Under the pieces are notes generated by a model. It was not told the DNA's origin and searched no databases. It saw nothing but the letters and a program-made list of their open reading frames with translations. Below, in pieces: positions 24,793-35,171 of a stretch of DNA of 64,000 nt (its first letter is position 1; each line of letters opens with the position of its first letter). The position numbers and the translations under genes are program-made. The DNA comes from an uncultured Prevotellaceae bacterium (lineage in GTDB: Bacteria; Bacteroidota; Bacteroidia; Bacteroidales; Bacteroidaceae), in NCBI GenBank assembly GCA_900318685.1, contig ONLL01000007.1, positions 1-64,000 of the forward strand, in the 5' to 3' direction.

Positions 24793-27528
24793 ATGGACGA
24801 CGAAATAAGAGACGATATCCCTGAGGAAAACGGGATCAACAACGAGGAGAGCGAAGACTCGGCGCAGGGGCATTCGGACTATAAGCCTGTGAACCGTTTC
24901 GATGCTGCCGCCGTGCATCATCTGAGCGGCATGTACCAGAACTGGTTCCTGGACTATGCCAGCTACTCAATACTCGACCGCGCCATCCCCCATATCGAGG
25001 ACGGCTTCAAGCCTGTGCAGCGACGCATCATGCACTCGATGAAGCGCATGGACGACGGCCGCTACAACAAGGTGGCCAATATCGTGGGACACACCATGCA
25101 GTTTCACCCTCATGGCGATGCATCCATCGGCGATGCACTGGTGCAGCTGGGTCAGAAGAACCTGCTCGTGGACACACAGGGCAACTGGGGCAACATACTG
25201 ACGGGTGACAAGGCTGCCGCACCACGTTACATCGAGGCACGCCTGTCGAAGTTTGCGCTCGACACGGTGTTTAACCCCAAGACCACCGAGTGGCAGCTGA
25301 GCTACGACGGTCGCAACAAGGAGCCCATCACCCTGCCTGTGAAGTACCCGCTGCTGTTGGCACAGGGCGCCGAAGGCATCGCCGTGGGACTGTCGACGAA
25401 GATCATGCCCCACAACTTCTGTGAGATCTGCGATGCCGCCATCAGCTACCTGCATGGTGAGCCGTTCCAGCTCTTTCCCGACTTCCAGACGGGCGGCAGC
25501 ATCGACGTGTCGAAATATAACGACGGCCAGCGCGGTGGCCTGATCAAGGTGCGCGCCAAGATTGAGAAGCTCGACCAGAAGACGCTCGTTATCCGTGAGC
25601 TACCGTTCACCAAGACTGTCAGCACCCTCTGCGAGAGCATCACGAAGGCCATCGAGAAACAGAAGATCAAGGCCCGCCGTGTAGACGACCTCACCTCGGC
25701 ACAGGTGGAGATACTGGTGCACCTGTCACCTGGCGTATCGTCGGACAAGACCATCGATGCCCTCTATGCCTTCACTGACTGCGAGATCAATATCTCGCCC
25801 AACTGCTGCGTCATCAAGGACGACAAGCCGCAGTTCCTCACCATCAGCGACGTCCTCAGACACAGCACGGATCGCACGAAGGACCTCATCCGTCAGGAGC
25901 TGCTGATACGCAAGAACGAACTGCTGGAGCAGCTGCACTTCCAGTCACTGGAGAAGATCTTCATCGAGGAGCGCATCTACAAAGACCGCAAGTTCGAGGA
26001 AGCACCCAATGTGGACAAGGTATGCGAGCACATCGACGACCGCCTGACACCTTACTATCCCACTCTGGTGCGTGAGGTGACGAAGGACGACATACTGAAG
26101 CTGCTGGAGATCAAGATGCAGCGCATCCTGAAGTTCAACAAGGAGAAAGCCGACGAGCTGATGGCCCGCATCAAGGCCGAGATTGACGACATCGACCGCG
26201 ACCTGGCCAACCTCACTGAGGTCACCGCTGCCTGGTTCCAGTTCCTTAAGGACAAGTATGGCAAGAGCTATCCGCGACTGACGGAAATCAGGAACTTCGA
26301 CACGATTGAAGCCTCGAAAGTGGCTGAGGCCAATCAGAAACTCTACGTCAACCGGCAGGAGGGCTTCATCGGCACGGGACTGAAGAAAGACGAGTTCGTG
26401 TGCAACTGCTCCGACCTCGACGACATCATCATCTTCTATCGTGACGGCAAGTATAAAGTGGTGCGCGTAGCCGAGAAACTGTTCGTGGGCAAGAATGTGC
26501 TGTGGCTCGGCGTGTTCAAGAAGAGCGACAAGCGCACTATCTACAACGTCATCTATCGTGACGGCAAGAGTGGCCCCTGCTACATGAAACGCTTCAACAT
26601 CACGGGCATCACCCGCGACCGCGAGAACGACGTCACCCAGGGCAAGCCCGGCTCACGCATCCTCTACTTCACTGCCAACCCCAATGGCGAGGCAGAGGTG
26701 ATCAAGGCCACCCTCGACGCTTCAGTACAAGTAGCACACCCACGTATGAACCTCTTCATAGAGCGTTCGTTTGCCAGCATCGACATCAAGGGGCGCACGT
26801 CGAAGGGCAATATCCTGACGAAGTATCCTGTGCATCGTATCACGCTCAAGAGCTTGGGACACTCCACGCTGGGAGGACGGAAGGTATGGTTCGACCCCGA
26901 CATCAACCGTCTGAACTACGACGAACACGGATATCTGCTGGGCGAGTTCTACGACGACGACCAGATTCTCGTGGTGCTGGACAACGGCGACTTCTACCTC
27001 ACCAACTTCGATGCCAACAACCACTACGAGGATAACATCCTACGCATCGAGAAATTCAGGGCCGACAAGGTGTGGACGGCCGTGCTCTTCGATGCCGACA
27101 ACCAGGGATATCCCTATCTGAAGCGCTTCACGATGGATGCCTCGAAACGAAAGATGAACTTCATAGGCGAGAACAGCGCCTCGAAACTCGTGCTGCTGAG
27201 CGACCAGGTGTATCCGCTGATACGTGTGACATACGGCGGCAAGGACGCCTTCCGCGGCAGCGAGGACATCGACGCTGAGCAGTTCATCGCCGTCAAGGGA
27301 TTCAAGGCCAAGGGCAAGCGCATCGCCACCTACGAGATAGAGACCATCGAAGAGCTGGAGCCCGTGAGATGGCCGGAGGAGCCAGAACCTGGCGATGAAG
27401 AGCAGAATGAGGCTCCACAGGCTGTAGGCGACGCCTTTGAGAACCTCGACCCTGATGCAGGCAAGAGCCGCCAGCAGATTATCGACGAAATGACCGGACA
27501 ACTAAGACTATTCCCTGATGAAGACTAG
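24793..27528 (+). CDS. parC: DNA topoisomerase IV / gyrase A-type subunit (ParC-like)
   Basis: The 911-residue protein cuts and reseals double-stranded DNA as the A subunit of a type II topoisomerase. An acidic N-terminal tail (1-30) precedes the winged-helix domain with [13 protein letters not shown] (~104-116) and the catalytic tyrosine Y146 in [11 protein letters not shown]. The tower and coiled-coil regions follow (to ~500). The C-terminal part has beta-pinwheel-like strands and an acidic tail. Bacteroidetes carry this diverged second A subunit beside true GyrA; I call it ParC on that basis. No parE lies nearby. Its end overlaps the next gene by 11 bp. Confidence 0.9.
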   Translation: MDDEIRDDIPEENGINNEESEDSAQGHSDYKPVNRFDAAAVHHLSGMYQNWFLDYASYSILDRAIPHIEDGFKPVQRRIMHSMKRMDDGRYNKVANIVGHTMQFHPHGDASIGDALVQLGQKNLLVDTQGNWGNILTGDKAAAPRYIEARLSKFALDTVFNPKTTEWQLSYDGRNKEPITLPVKYPLLLAQGAEGIAVGLSTKIMPHNFCEICDAAISYLHGEPFQLFPDFQTGGSIDVSKYNDGQRGGLIKVRAKIEKLDQKTLVIRELPFTKTVSTLCESITKAIEKQKIKARRVDDLTSAQVEILVHLSPGVSSDKTIDALYAFTDCEINISPNCCVIKDDKPQFLTISDVLRHSTDRTKDLIRQELLIRKNELLEQLHFQSLEKIFIEERIYKDRKFEEAPNVDKVCEHIDDRLTPYYPTLVREVTKDDILKLLEIKMQRILKFNKEKADELMARIKAEIDDIDRDLANLTEVTAAWFQFLKDKYGKSYPRLTEIRNFDTIEASKVAEANQKLYVNRQEGFIGTGLKKDEFVCNCSDLDDIIIFYRDGKYKVVRVAEKLFVGKNVLWLGVFKKSDKRTIYNVIYRDGKSGPCYMKRFNITGITRDRENDVTQGKPGSRILYFTANPNGEAEVIKATLDASVQVAHPRMNLFIERSFASIDIKGRTSKGNILTKYPVHRITLKSLGHSTLGGRKVWFDPDINRLNYDEHGYLLGEFYDDDQILVVLDNGDFYLTNFDANNHYEDNILRIEKFRADKVWTAVLFDADNQGYPYLKRFTMDASKRKMNFIGENSASKLVLLSDQVYPLIRVTYGGKDAFRGSEDIDAEQFIAVKGFKAKGKRIATYEIETIEELEPVRWPEEPEPGDEEQNEAPQAVGDAFENLDPDAGKSRQQIIDEMTGQLRLFPDED

Positions 27529-28312
27529 AACAGGACTGCTCGCACTACTCTGGTCGCTGCTTGTCTGTCTCCCGGCAGGGGCGCAGACCACGACCACGAC
27601 CTACCAGCTGGGCTTAGGCTCGACAGACATTCTCGACACCTACCTCTCGCAGGAGAAGTTCAGCGGCGCAGGGCTCACCCTGCTCACCACCAGTGAGCGG
27701 TGGTACTCGGAACGATGGAACAGCATGCTGCAGAATCAGGTGAACCTCTCTATGGGCGACGACCGTGCCGGCAACGAATCTGTGTTGGAGGGCAGCTACG
27801 ACCTCTATCTGGGACGCTACTACAGGAGCCTTCTCGCCAATACGGGCATCACCCTGCAACTGGGAGGACTGGCCCATGCCGGCATAGGATTCATCTACGA
27901 CACCCGCAACTCGAACAACCCTGCCCAGGCAAGGGTGGGGCTGCAGATCATGCCGTCGGCCATAGCCACCAAGCACTTCCAGCTTTTCCACAGAAAGACT
28001 ACATTCCGGTACGAGCTCGACTTGCCACTGCTGGGATTGGCCTTCAGTCCTAATTACGGACAGTCGTACTACGAGATCTTCGCAAAGGGCAACTACGACC
28101 ATAACATCGTGCCCACTACCTTCATCTCGGCACCCAACTTCCGACAGCAGCTGACACTGGCTTACAATGTGAGCCGCACCACAACCCTCTCGCTGGGATA
28201 TCTGGGCGACTACCAGCAGTTGCAAGTGAACAACCTGAAGCAGCATGTCTACACCCACCGGCTGATGCTGGGAGTGGTGAAGCGCTTTGGCATCAAATAC
28301 CTCACACCATGA
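27518..28312 (+). CDS. Secreted DUF3316-like protein
   Basis: The 264-residue protein has a signal peptide ([23 protein letters not shown]) and alternating beta-strand patterns such as [19 protein letters not shown] and [11 protein letters not shown]. It ends in a hydrophobic/aromatic strand, so an outer-membrane barrel or periplasmic beta protein is plausible. The features fit the DUF3316 family of Bacteroidales, whose function is unknown. It overlaps parC by 11 bp and the following protease gene by 4 bp (ATGA), indicating coupled translation. Confidence 0.7.
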   Translation: MKTRTGLLALLWSLLVCLPAGAQTTTTTYQLGLGSTDILDTYLSQEKFSGAGLTLLTTSERWYSERWNSMLQNQVNLSMGDDRAGNESVLEGSYDLYLGRYYRSLLANTGITLQLGGLAHAGIGFIYDTRNSNNPAQARVGLQIMPSAIATKHFQLFHRKTTFRYELDLPLLGLAFSPNYGQSYYEIFAKGNYDHNIVPTTFISAPNFRQQLTLAYNVSRTTTLSLGYLGDYQQLQVNNLKQHVYTHRLMLGVVKRFGIKYLTP

Positions 28313-29319
28313 ACAGACTCACTTATCTCTTCCTGATTCTCCTGCTGCCGCTGATGGCGGCCTGCGTAGACGAGGATGAATACGACGACACACCACAGGG
28401 CAATTTCGAGGCACTGTGGAAAATTATTGACGAGCACTACTGCTTCCTCGACTATAAGCAGCATGAGTACGGGCTGGACTGGCAGCAGGTTTATAATAAG
28501 TATCGCGTGCGCGTACAAGGACAGCTCACTGACCTGCAACTCTTCGAAGTACTCACTCAGATGCTGGGCGAGCTGCGCGACGGACATGTGAATCTCTCCA
28601 CCTCCTATGACTACGGACGCTACTGGTCGTGGTTCGAGAACTATCCTGCCAACGTGAGCGACACATTGCTGCGCCGATATATGGGCACTGACTACAAGAT
28701 TGCGTCAGGACTGCGCTACCGCATCCTCGACGATAACATCGGATACATACGCTATGAGAGTTTCTCCTCGCCCATCGGAGAGGGAAACATCGACGAAGCA
28801 CTGATGTACATGATGCTCTGTCAGGGACTCATCATCGACATTCGTGGCAATGGTGGTGGCGACCTGACCTACGCAGAGCTTCTCGCTGCTCGCTTCTGCA
28901 AGGAGAAGACCCTCGTAGGATACACTCAGCACAAGACAGGCAAGGGGCACTCGGACTTCTCAAGCCTCGAGCCGCAGTATATCGAGCCATCGGGCAACAT
29001 CAGATGGACGAAGCCCGTCGTCGTGCTCACCAACCGCCAGGTGTTCTCGGCTGCCAACGAATTCACGATGTACATGAAGGCAATGCCGATGGTGAAGGTG
29101 GTGGGCGACCACACAGGAGGAGGAGCAGGCATGCCCTTCAGCTCATCGTTGCCCAACGGATGGGTGGTGCGCTTCTCGGCCATACCCACCTACGATGCAC
29201 AGCGGCAGTCGACTGAGTTCGGCATTGATCCCGACTACTATGTCAGCCTCAGCGATGAAGACGTGCTGAAAGGCCGCGACACCATCATCGAGTTTGCGCG
29301 GCAGTTGCTGAGAGAATAA
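28309..29319 (+). CDS. S41-family C-terminal processing protease, lipoprotein
   Basis: The 336-residue protein has a lipoprotein signal (LLPLMAAC, C19) followed by acidic residues. A helical N-terminal domain (~35-110) precedes the protease core with [10 protein letters not shown] and FSAANEF, whose serine fits the S41 nucleophile position. [13 protein letters not shown] lies downstream. There is no obvious full PDZ domain, as in the short Bacteroidales S41 proteins. It probably cleaves periplasmic or outer-membrane substrates. It is the last gene of the parC run. Confidence 0.88.
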   Translation: MNRLTYLFLILLLPLMAACVDEDEYDDTPQGNFEALWKIIDEHYCFLDYKQHEYGLDWQQVYNKYRVRVQGQLTDLQLFEVLTQMLGELRDGHVNLSTSYDYGRYWSWFENYPANVSDTLLRRYMGTDYKIASGLRYRILDDNIGYIRYESFSSPIGEGNIDEALMYMMLCQGLIIDIRGNGGGDLTYAELLAARFCKEKTLVGYTQHKTGKGHSDFSSLEPQYIEPSGNIRWTKPVVVLTNRQVFSAANEFTMYMKAMPMVKVVGDHTGGGAGMPFSSSLPNGWVVRFSAIPTYDAQRQSTEFGIDPDYYVSLSDEDVLKGRDTIIEFARQLLRE

Positions 29320-29335
29320 CATTTCTTGGAAAAAA

Positions 29336-29367
29336 TTTGGTGGTTTCAGGGAAATATCGTACCTTTG
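29336..29367 (+). promoter_or_regulatory. Promoter of tRNA-Leu
   Basis: TTTG (29336-29339), 20 bp and TACCTTTG (29360-29367) form a consensus promoter immediately after the protease gene. Confidence 0.7.
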
Positions 29368-29371
29368 CACC

Positions 29372-29398
29372 GCTCTTTTCGGAAGGAAGGGCTTTTTT
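29372..29398 (+). terminator. Hairpin with T tract in the tRNA leader
   Basis: GCTCTT (29372-29377) pairs with AAGGGC (29387-29392), followed by six T. It begins at about the transcription start, so it may be an attenuator or a chance structure. Confidence 0.3.
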
Positions 29399-29408
29399 CA
29401 CACATTAT

Positions 29409-29490
29409 GCGCCTGTGGCGGAATTGGTAGACGCGCTAGACTTAGGATCTAGTATCTCACGATGTGCAGGTTCGAGTCCTGTCAGGCGCA
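29409..29490 (+). tRNA. tRNA-Leu (anticodon TAG)
   Basis: The acceptor stem GCGCCTG (29409-29415) pairs perfectly with CAGGCGC (29483-29489), with discriminator A at 29490. The D loop has GGTAGACGC, the anticodon loop reads CTTAGGA, a long variable arm is present (class II tRNA) and the T arm is GCAGGTTCGAGTCCTGT. CCA is not encoded. Confidence 0.95.
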
Positions 29491-29517
29491 CATCAAATCA
29501 TCAATAACTTTTGAGCA

Positions 29518-29554
29518 CAAAAAGATAGCAGCCGAATGCTAGGATTCGGCTGCT
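29518..29554 (-). terminator. Terminator of the glycine cleavage operon
   Basis: A perfect 11-bp stem (29527-29537 with 29544-29554) is followed on the minus strand by TTTTT at about 29518-29523. The lpdA stop codon lies in the loop, so the last codons form the stem. Confidence 0.75.
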
Positions 29555-30903
29555 GCAAGTAGTATTTCAGAAAGCGTAGGATGGATGTGCACCATGTGGC
29601 GAAGCTGCGCCACAGTGGTGTCGCGACACATCAGTACACTTGCCTCCTGGATAAGGTCGGCGCTGTGGGCACCATAGGCATGACATCCGAGGATGCGCCC
29701 TGCATCGGGCTCGCTGAGCACTTTGAGCATGCCCTCAGTCTCGTTCATGGCCAGAGCCTTGCCATTGGCACGATGGAAAGCCTTGCGACACTCGTAGACG
29801 ATGCCTTCGGCTTTCAACTGGTCTTCCGTCTTGCCTACGCAGGCAGCCTCAGGGGCAGTGAAGATGGCAGCAGGCATGATGCTGAGGTCGATATCATCGT
29901 CGACGCCCATCACCTGATTCACCACGTGGATGCCCTGCATCTCGGCAGCATGGGCCAGCATCTGGCGTCCGTTGACATCGCCAATGGCATAGATGCCTTT
30001 CACTGTGGTCTGGCAATGCTCATCAACATGGATGCCCATGCGCTCGTCGTACTCAAAGCCGGCTTGACGGAAATGATCGAAGACGCGTGGAGCACGTCCT
30101 ACAGCCATCAGCACCTGCTCAGCCTCAACGGTCTGCTCATGTCCTTTCTTGTCAGTAAAGACAACACCATCGGCCGTGATGGCAGTGACGGCCCTCTGCA
30201 GGCAGAAATCTACGCCCCGCTTCTCAAGCACCTTGCGCAGACGCTTGGCAATATCGCTGTCGAGGGCAGGCAGACACTCCTTGAGAAACTCCACCACCGT
30301 CACCTTCGTGCCGAATGTGGAGAAGATGCTGGCAAACTCCATACCAATGACGCCGGCACCCACGATGCAGAGACTCTCAGGCAAGCGGTCGAGCTGCAAG
30401 AGGTCGCTGCTGTCGAGCACAGGACGTGAGGCGGGCTCCTTCAGCCGGAGGGCCTTAGGAACCGAACCCGTAGCTACGATAATGTTGGGGGCTGTGAATA
30501 CTTTTTCCCCTTCATAAGACGAAGAGGAAGCCACCTCTACAGTATGTGCATCGACGAAATGAGCCTCTGCAGGCACAAGGGTGATATTGGGATGTGACAA
30601 CAGCGTCTCGATGCCACTGCGGAGCGAGGCAATGACCTCGTCCTTGCGGCTTCTGGCTTTCTCCAGGGAGAAATAGAAAGGCCCATCATAGTGGATGCCA
30701 AACTGCTCTGCCTCCTTCATCATGCTGACGGCCTCGGCATTGCGGGCATAGGCCTTTGTGGGGATGCACCCCTCGTTAAGGCAGGTACCACCTACATGAG
30801 CCTTTTCGAAGATAATGACCTTCAGTCCCTTCTGGGCTGCGTAGGAAGCGGCGCGGTAGCCTCCTGGCCCCGCGCCGATAATGATCAGATCAGTCTTTGT
30901 CAT
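29539..30903 (-). CDS. lpdA: Dihydrolipoyl dehydrogenase (glycine cleavage L protein)
   Basis: The 454-residue flavoprotein reoxidises dihydrolipoyl-H protein with NAD. GAGPGGYRAA near the N-terminus binds FAD, and GGTCLNEGCIPTK holds the redox-active cysteine pair. GAGVIGMEFA is the NAD site, YAIGDVNGRQMLAHAA the second FAD segment, and HIHPTLSE the catalytic histidine-glutamate region. It is the last gene of the operon and overlaps gcvPB by 14 bp, so it is dedicated to the glycine cleavage system here; sharing with other lipoyl complexes is possible. Confidence 0.95.
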   Translation of the reverse strand: MTKTDLIIIGAGPGGYRAASYAAQKGLKVIIFEKAHVGGTCLNEGCIPTKAYARNAEAVSMMKEAEQFGIHYDGPFYFSLEKARSRKDEVIASLRSGIETLLSHPNITLVPAEAHFVDAHTVEVASSSSYEGEKVFTAPNIIVATGSVPKALRLKEPASRPVLDSSDLLQLDRLPESLCIVGAGVIGMEFASIFSTFGTKVTVVEFLKECLPALDSDIAKRLRKVLEKRGVDFCLQRAVTAITADGVVFTDKKGHEQTVEAEQVLMAVGRAPRVFDHFRQAGFEYDERMGIHVDEHCQTTVKGIYAIGDVNGRQMLAHAAEMQGIHVVNQVMGVDDDIDLSIMPAAIFTAPEAACVGKTEDQLKAEGIVYECRKAFHRANGKALAMNETEGMLKVLSEPDAGRILGCHAYGAHSADLIQEASVLMCRDTTVAQLRHMVHIHPTLSEILLAAAES

Positions 30904-32299
30904 TTACCAACTGCTTATAAGTAACAATGGGATGCTTGGCAGCCAGCACGTCGTCAACACGACCGATAGGCGTCAGATGGGGAGCCGACTTCACCTCGTC
31001 AGGATTCTCCTTAGCCTCCAGGGCTATCTGGCGCATCACCTGGATAAAGCCGTCGATGGTCTCCTTCGACTCATTCTCAGTGGGCTCTATCATCAGACTC
31101 TCGTGGAACAGCAGCGGGAAGTAGATGGTGGGAGCATGATAGCCGTAGTCCAGCAGGCGCTTGGCTACGTCCATCGTGGTGACACCAGTCGACTTATCCT
31201 TCAAGCCATCGAAGACGAACTCATGCTTGCAGAGGCCGTCGATAGGCAACTCGTAGACATCCTTCAGGCTCTCCTTGATATAGTTGGCATTGAGTGTTGC
31301 CAGAGGTCCTACCTCCTTGATATGCTCACGTCCGAGCGAGAGAATATAGGCATAGGCACGCATGGCCACAGCGAAATTGCCATGATAGGGCGACACCTCT
31401 GGGAAGAACGACTCCAATCCCTTGCGCACACCCACAGGACCTGCACCAGGACCGCCACCGCCATGAGGCGTAGAGAATGTCTTGTGCAAGTTGATGTGCA
31501 TCACGTCGAAGCCCATATCACCAGGGCGAGCTGCACCCAGCATCGGGTTGAGGTTGGCACCATCATAGTACATCAGGCCACCAGCCTCATGCACCATCTT
31601 CTCGATGACAGGAATCTGCCGCTCGAAGAGTCCGAGGGTATTAGGATTGGTCATCATCATCGCAGCAATCTCCTGTCCATGAGCGGCTATCAGCTCGCGA
31701 AGAGCATCGACGTCGACCGTTCCGTCGCTGAGCGACTTCACCTCGACGATTTCAAGGCCACAGACAGCAGCAGAGGCAGGGTTAGTGCCATGAGCAGAGT
31801 CGGGCACAATGACCAACTTGCGCGCATCGTCATGACGACTCTCGTGATAGCCCTTGATGACCATCAGTCCTGTCAGCTCACCATGAGCACCAGCAAAGGG
31901 CTTCAGGGTGAAGGCATAGAGGCCCGTCAGCTCGCAGAGGGAGCGGCAGAGCAGTGTGCAGACAGCCTCGGCTCCCTGCACCGTCTCTGCAGGCTGCAGA
32001 GGATGGAGCGAGGCAAACTGCGGCAGCGCAGCCATTTCCTCGTTGATCTTAGGGTTGTACTTCATCGTGCAGGAACCCAGCGGATAGAAACCGTTGTCCA
32101 CGCCGAAGTTATTGGCAGAGAGATTGGTGTAATGCCTGACAACGGTCATCTCGTCGCACTCAGGCAGCTGTGCGTCTTCCTTACGACGCATGGTTTCAGG
32201 CACCTTGTACTCACCAAAGTTGTTCTTGGGAAGAGAATAGCCCTTGCGACCCTCTTGCGAGAGTTCGAAAATCAAGTTTCCGTATAGTCGATTGTTCAT
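30890..32299 (-). CDS. gcvPB: Glycine dehydrogenase (decarboxylating) subunit 2
   Basis: This is the C-terminal half (469 residues) of P protein, which decarboxylates glycine and passes aminomethyl to lipoyl-H protein. The pyridoxal-phosphate lysine lies in HINLHKTFSTPHGGGGPG. SAHGTNPASA and DGANLNPM are other family hallmarks. Its start overlaps the gcvPA stop by 4 bp, fitting a heterodimer produced by coupled translation. Confidence 0.95.
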   Translation of the reverse strand: MNNRLYGNLIFELSQEGRKGYSLPKNNFGEYKVPETMRRKEDAQLPECDEMTVVRHYTNLSANNFGVDNGFYPLGSCTMKYNPKINEEMAALPQFASLHPLQPAETVQGAEAVCTLLCRSLCELTGLYAFTLKPFAGAHGELTGLMVIKGYHESRHDDARKLVIVPDSAHGTNPASAAVCGLEIVEVKSLSDGTVDVDALRELIAAHGQEIAAMMMTNPNTLGLFERQIPVIEKMVHEAGGLMYYDGANLNPMLGAARPGDMGFDVMHINLHKTFSTPHGGGGPGAGPVGVRKGLESFFPEVSPYHGNFAVAMRAYAYILSLGREHIKEVGPLATLNANYIKESLKDVYELPIDGLCKHEFVFDGLKDKSTGVTTMDVAKRLLDYGYHAPTIYFPLLFHESLMIEPTENESKETIDGFIQVMRQIALEAKENPDEVKSAPHLTPIGRVDDVLAAKHPIVTYKQLVNDKD

Positions 32300-33606
32300 A
32301 TCAGTTCAATTAATTGGTCAATCTCTTCCTTCGTTCGTTTCTCAGTTACTGCAAACATGATCTGGTCATCAGCCACCTTGACTCCTCCGAAGATGCCATG
32401 CTCGACGAAACGACGCTGCAAGGCATCGACATCGCCGTCATAACGCACGACGAACTCGTTGAAGAAAGGCTGGTCGTAAACCAAAGAGAAATGGCCTGTG
32501 GCCACAAGCTTGTCGCACAGATAGTGGGCACCTGCATAGCTCAGCTCTGCGGCCTCTTTCAAGCCCTGCTTGCCCATGAGCGACATATAGACAGTGACAA
32601 AGAGAGCCATCAGACTCTGATTCGAGCAGATGTTAGACGTAGCCTTCTGGCGACGGATATGCTGCTCACGAGCCTGCAAGGTCAGCACGAAGGCGCGCTG
32701 TCCGCGGTTGTCCATCGTCTTTCCTACGATGCGTCCTGGCATCTTGCGGATAAGCTTCTCCGTGCAGCACATATAGCCCACATAAGGTCCGCCAAACTGC
32801 ATGGGGATGCCCAGGCTCTGCCCGTCGCCCACTGCGATATCGGCTCCCAGTTCGCCAGGAGTCTTCAGCACAGCCAGGTCGGCTGCTACGCTGTTCATGA
32901 TAAACAGCGCCTTCTGAGCATGGGCGGCAGCGGCAAAGTCGGAATAGTCCTCTACGATGCCATAGAAGTTGGGCTGCTGAACGATAACACCGGCCACACC
33001 ACCCTGAGCCAGTTTCTCTTCCATGTCTGCCTTCGAGGTGAGACCATTCTCGGCAGGAATCATCACGATGTCAATGCCGTGGAAATGAGCATAGGTCTTC
33101 ACGACAGCCAGCGTCTTGGGATCGACGGTCTCCGACACCAGTACCTTGTTCTGTTTCTTGCCTGCAGCCACAGCCATCATCATTGCCTCAGCAGTGGCTG
33201 TAGTGCCGTCATACATCGAGGCATTCGAGATATCCATGCCTGTCAGCTCGGCCATCATCGACTGATACTCGAAGATATAGTGCAGCGTGCCCTGCGAGAT
33301 CTCGGCCTGATACGGCGTGTAGCTGGTGAGAAGCTCTGAGCGTGACAGCAGCTGGGGGATGACGGAAGGGGTGTAATGATCGTAGACGCCGGCACCAGCA
33401 AAGCACACCAGCTGACGATTCTGCGCACCAAGACGCTCAAACAGCTGTCTCACCTCCAGTTCGCTCATTTCCGAGGGCAACTGATAGTCGCCACGAAAGC
33501 GCACTTGTTCAGGCACCTCCGCATAGAGCTCATCGAGGCTCTTGACGCCCACAACATCCATCATGGCTTGCAGGTCGGCCTCGGTATGGGGGAAGTATTT
33601 ATACAT
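32296..33606 (-). CDS. gcvPA: Glycine dehydrogenase (decarboxylating) subunit 1
   Basis: This is the 436-residue N-terminal half of P protein. The start MYKYFPHTEADLQAMM is the family start; a longer frame of 29 more codons upstream is low-complexity and lies in the gcvH spacer. Hallmarks include YTPYQAEISQGTL and FEYQSMMAELTGMDISNASMYDG (cofactor region) and GDGQSLGIPMQFGGPYVG. It pairs with gcvPB immediately downstream. Confidence 0.94.
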   Translation of the reverse strand: MYKYFPHTEADLQAMMDVVGVKSLDELYAEVPEQVRFRGDYQLPSEMSELEVRQLFERLGAQNRQLVCFAGAGVYDHYTPSVIPQLLSRSELLTSYTPYQAEISQGTLHYIFEYQSMMAELTGMDISNASMYDGTTATAEAMMMAVAAGKKQNKVLVSETVDPKTLAVVKTYAHFHGIDIVMIPAENGLTSKADMEEKLAQGGVAGVIVQQPNFYGIVEDYSDFAAAAHAQKALFIMNSVAADLAVLKTPGELGADIAVGDGQSLGIPMQFGGPYVGYMCCTEKLIRKMPGRIVGKTMDNRGQRAFVLTLQAREQHIRRQKATSNICSNQSLMALFVTVYMSLMGKQGLKEAAELSYAGAHYLCDKLVATGHFSLVYDQPFFNEFVVRYDGDVDALQRRFVEHGIFGGVKVADDQIMFAVTEKRTKEEIDQLIELI

Positions 33607-33655
33607 CTTTTGCGAAATGTCGAAATACAGGAATATCGAAATATCGAAAAAAACA

Positions 33656-34039
33656 TCAAGCCTTCTCGCAGAAAGCCTCGTAAGCAGCAGCATCCATCAG
33701 GCTATCCAGCTCAGCCTTGTCGCTCAGCTCCACCTTGATGATCCAGTTCTCATAGGCATCCTGATTCAGCAGCTCAGGCTGGTCGTCCAGGGCATCGTTC
33801 ACCTCGACGATGGTGCCACTGACAGGCGAGATGATGTCGCTGGCAGCCTTCACGCTCTCCACAGCACCAAACTCCTCGCCGGCCTCCACCTCGTCATCCA
33901 CCTCGGGCAGGTCAACATAAACCACGTTGCCCAGTGCGTGCTGGGCAAAATCGGTGATGCCGATGAATCCGAAATCACCTTCTACTCTCACATACTCATG
34001 CGACTCGCTGTAATAGAGTCCTTCAATCACTTTTGCCAT
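33656..34039 (-). CDS. gcvH: Glycine cleavage system H protein
   Basis: The 127-residue lipoyl carrier starts at MAKVIEGLYYSESHEYV. The lipoylated lysine lies in GAVESVKAASDI, followed by SPVSGTIVEVN and a helical C-terminus. It shuttles the aminomethyl group between P and T proteins and electrons to L protein. The 49-bp gap to gcvPA contains short GAAATATCGA repeats. Confidence 0.95.
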   Translation of the reverse strand: MAKVIEGLYYSESHEYVRVEGDFGFIGITDFAQHALGNVVYVDLPEVDDEVEAGEEFGAVESVKAASDIISPVSGTIVEVNDALDDQPELLNQDAYENWIIKVELSDKAELDSLMDAAAYEAFCEKA

Positions 34040-34070
34040 AATATTGTACAATTTTTATAGTATTAACAGA

Positions 34071-35150
34071 TTAATCTTTCTTATAGTGCTTATCGTAGAA
34101 ACGCTTCTTCACCACCACGCCAGGGAACACCTTCTTGCGGATCTGCACCTGCAGCTCAGTGCCAAGCTTGGCATACGGTGTGTCGACGAGTGCCATGCAG
34201 ACGCTCTTGTCGCTGCTGATGGTGTGATAGCCTGTGGTCACCTCACCAATAGCCTCACCGTCGGCATTGAGCACTGTATAGCCATGACGGGGGATTGCCT
34301 TGTCCTTGAGCTCGATGCCAACGAGTTTCCTGGCCACGCCCTCTGCCTTCTGACGAGCCAGCGCCTCACGGCCTACGAACTCCTCCTTGTCGAGCTTGAC
34401 GAAGATGCCAAGTCCAGCCATGATGGGAGAGATCTCCTCTGAGAGTTCATCGCCATAGAGCGGCAGACCAACCTCGAAGCGCAGCGTGTCGCGGCATCCC
34501 AGTCCACAGGGCTTGCAGCGGCCTGAGGCCAGGAGCTTGTCCCAACAGTCGTTGATGAAAGCCGGCCCAGCATAGATCTCGAAGCCGTCCTCACCCGTAT
34601 AACCCGTACGGCTGACAATCACGTCGCCAATGGTCTTCACGGTATAGAATGTCAGCTCCTTGCACTCCAGCCCCAGCACCTCTTCTACTACAGCCTCTGC
34701 ATCAGGACCCTGCACGGCCAGCTGGCCATAGTCGTCGGAGAGGTTGCGCAGGTCGATGTCGAAGCCTTCAGCCTGCTGCTGCATCCATGCCCAGTCCTTG
34801 TCGATATTAGCAGCATTGATGACGAGGAAGAAGTCCTGATCGCCCATCTTGTAGACCAGAAGGTCGTCGACGGTGCCACCATGCTCATAGCACATCATGC
34901 CATAATACACCTTGCCGATGGGAGCATCCTTCACGTCGTTGGTGAAGATGTGCTGCACATAGCGCTCAGCATCGTTGCCCTTCACGCTGACCTCGCCCAT
35001 ATGGCTCACGTCGAAGACACCACAGGCCGTGCGTACAGCCTGATGCTCGTCAGTGATGTTCGTGTACTGGATAGGCATCTCAAAGCCTGCAAAGGGCGAC
35101 ATCAGTGCTCCCAAGGCTACATGTTTGTCGTAGAGACAAGTCTTTTTCAT
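34071..35150 (-). CDS. gcvT: Glycine cleavage system T protein (aminomethyltransferase)
   Basis: The 359-residue enzyme transfers the one-carbon unit from H protein to tetrahydrofolate, releasing ammonia. Hallmarks are CGVFDVSHMGEV near the N-terminus, the GTVDDLLVYK segment, SRTGYTGEDGFEIY and CRDTLRFEVGLPLYG. Full length for the family. It lies 21 bp downstream of lplA and 31 bp upstream of gcvH. Confidence 0.95.
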   Translation of the reverse strand: MKKTCLYDKHVALGALMSPFAGFEMPIQYTNITDEHQAVRTACGVFDVSHMGEVSVKGNDAERYVQHIFTNDVKDAPIGKVYYGMMCYEHGGTVDDLLVYKMGDQDFFLVINAANIDKDWAWMQQQAEGFDIDLRNLSDDYGQLAVQGPDAEAVVEEVLGLECKELTFYTVKTIGDVIVSRTGYTGEDGFEIYAGPAFINDCWDKLLASGRCKPCGLGCRDTLRFEVGLPLYGDELSEEISPIMAGLGIFVKLDKEEFVGREALARQKAEGVARKLVGIELKDKAIPRHGYTVLNADGEAIGEVTTGYHTISSDKSVCMALVDTPYAKLGTELQVQIRKKVFPGVVVKKRFYDKHYKKD

Positions 35151-35171
35151 TTACGATTACGATTTACAGAT

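Noticed and set aside
29409-29490. tRNA-Leu as the attachment site of an island
   Set aside because: Flanking genes on both sides are core-like, and I see no integrase or duplicated 3' tRNA end.
30881-32287. Rightward 468-codon open frame opposite gcvPB
   Set aside because: No motif; exactly antisense to a highly conserved enzyme.
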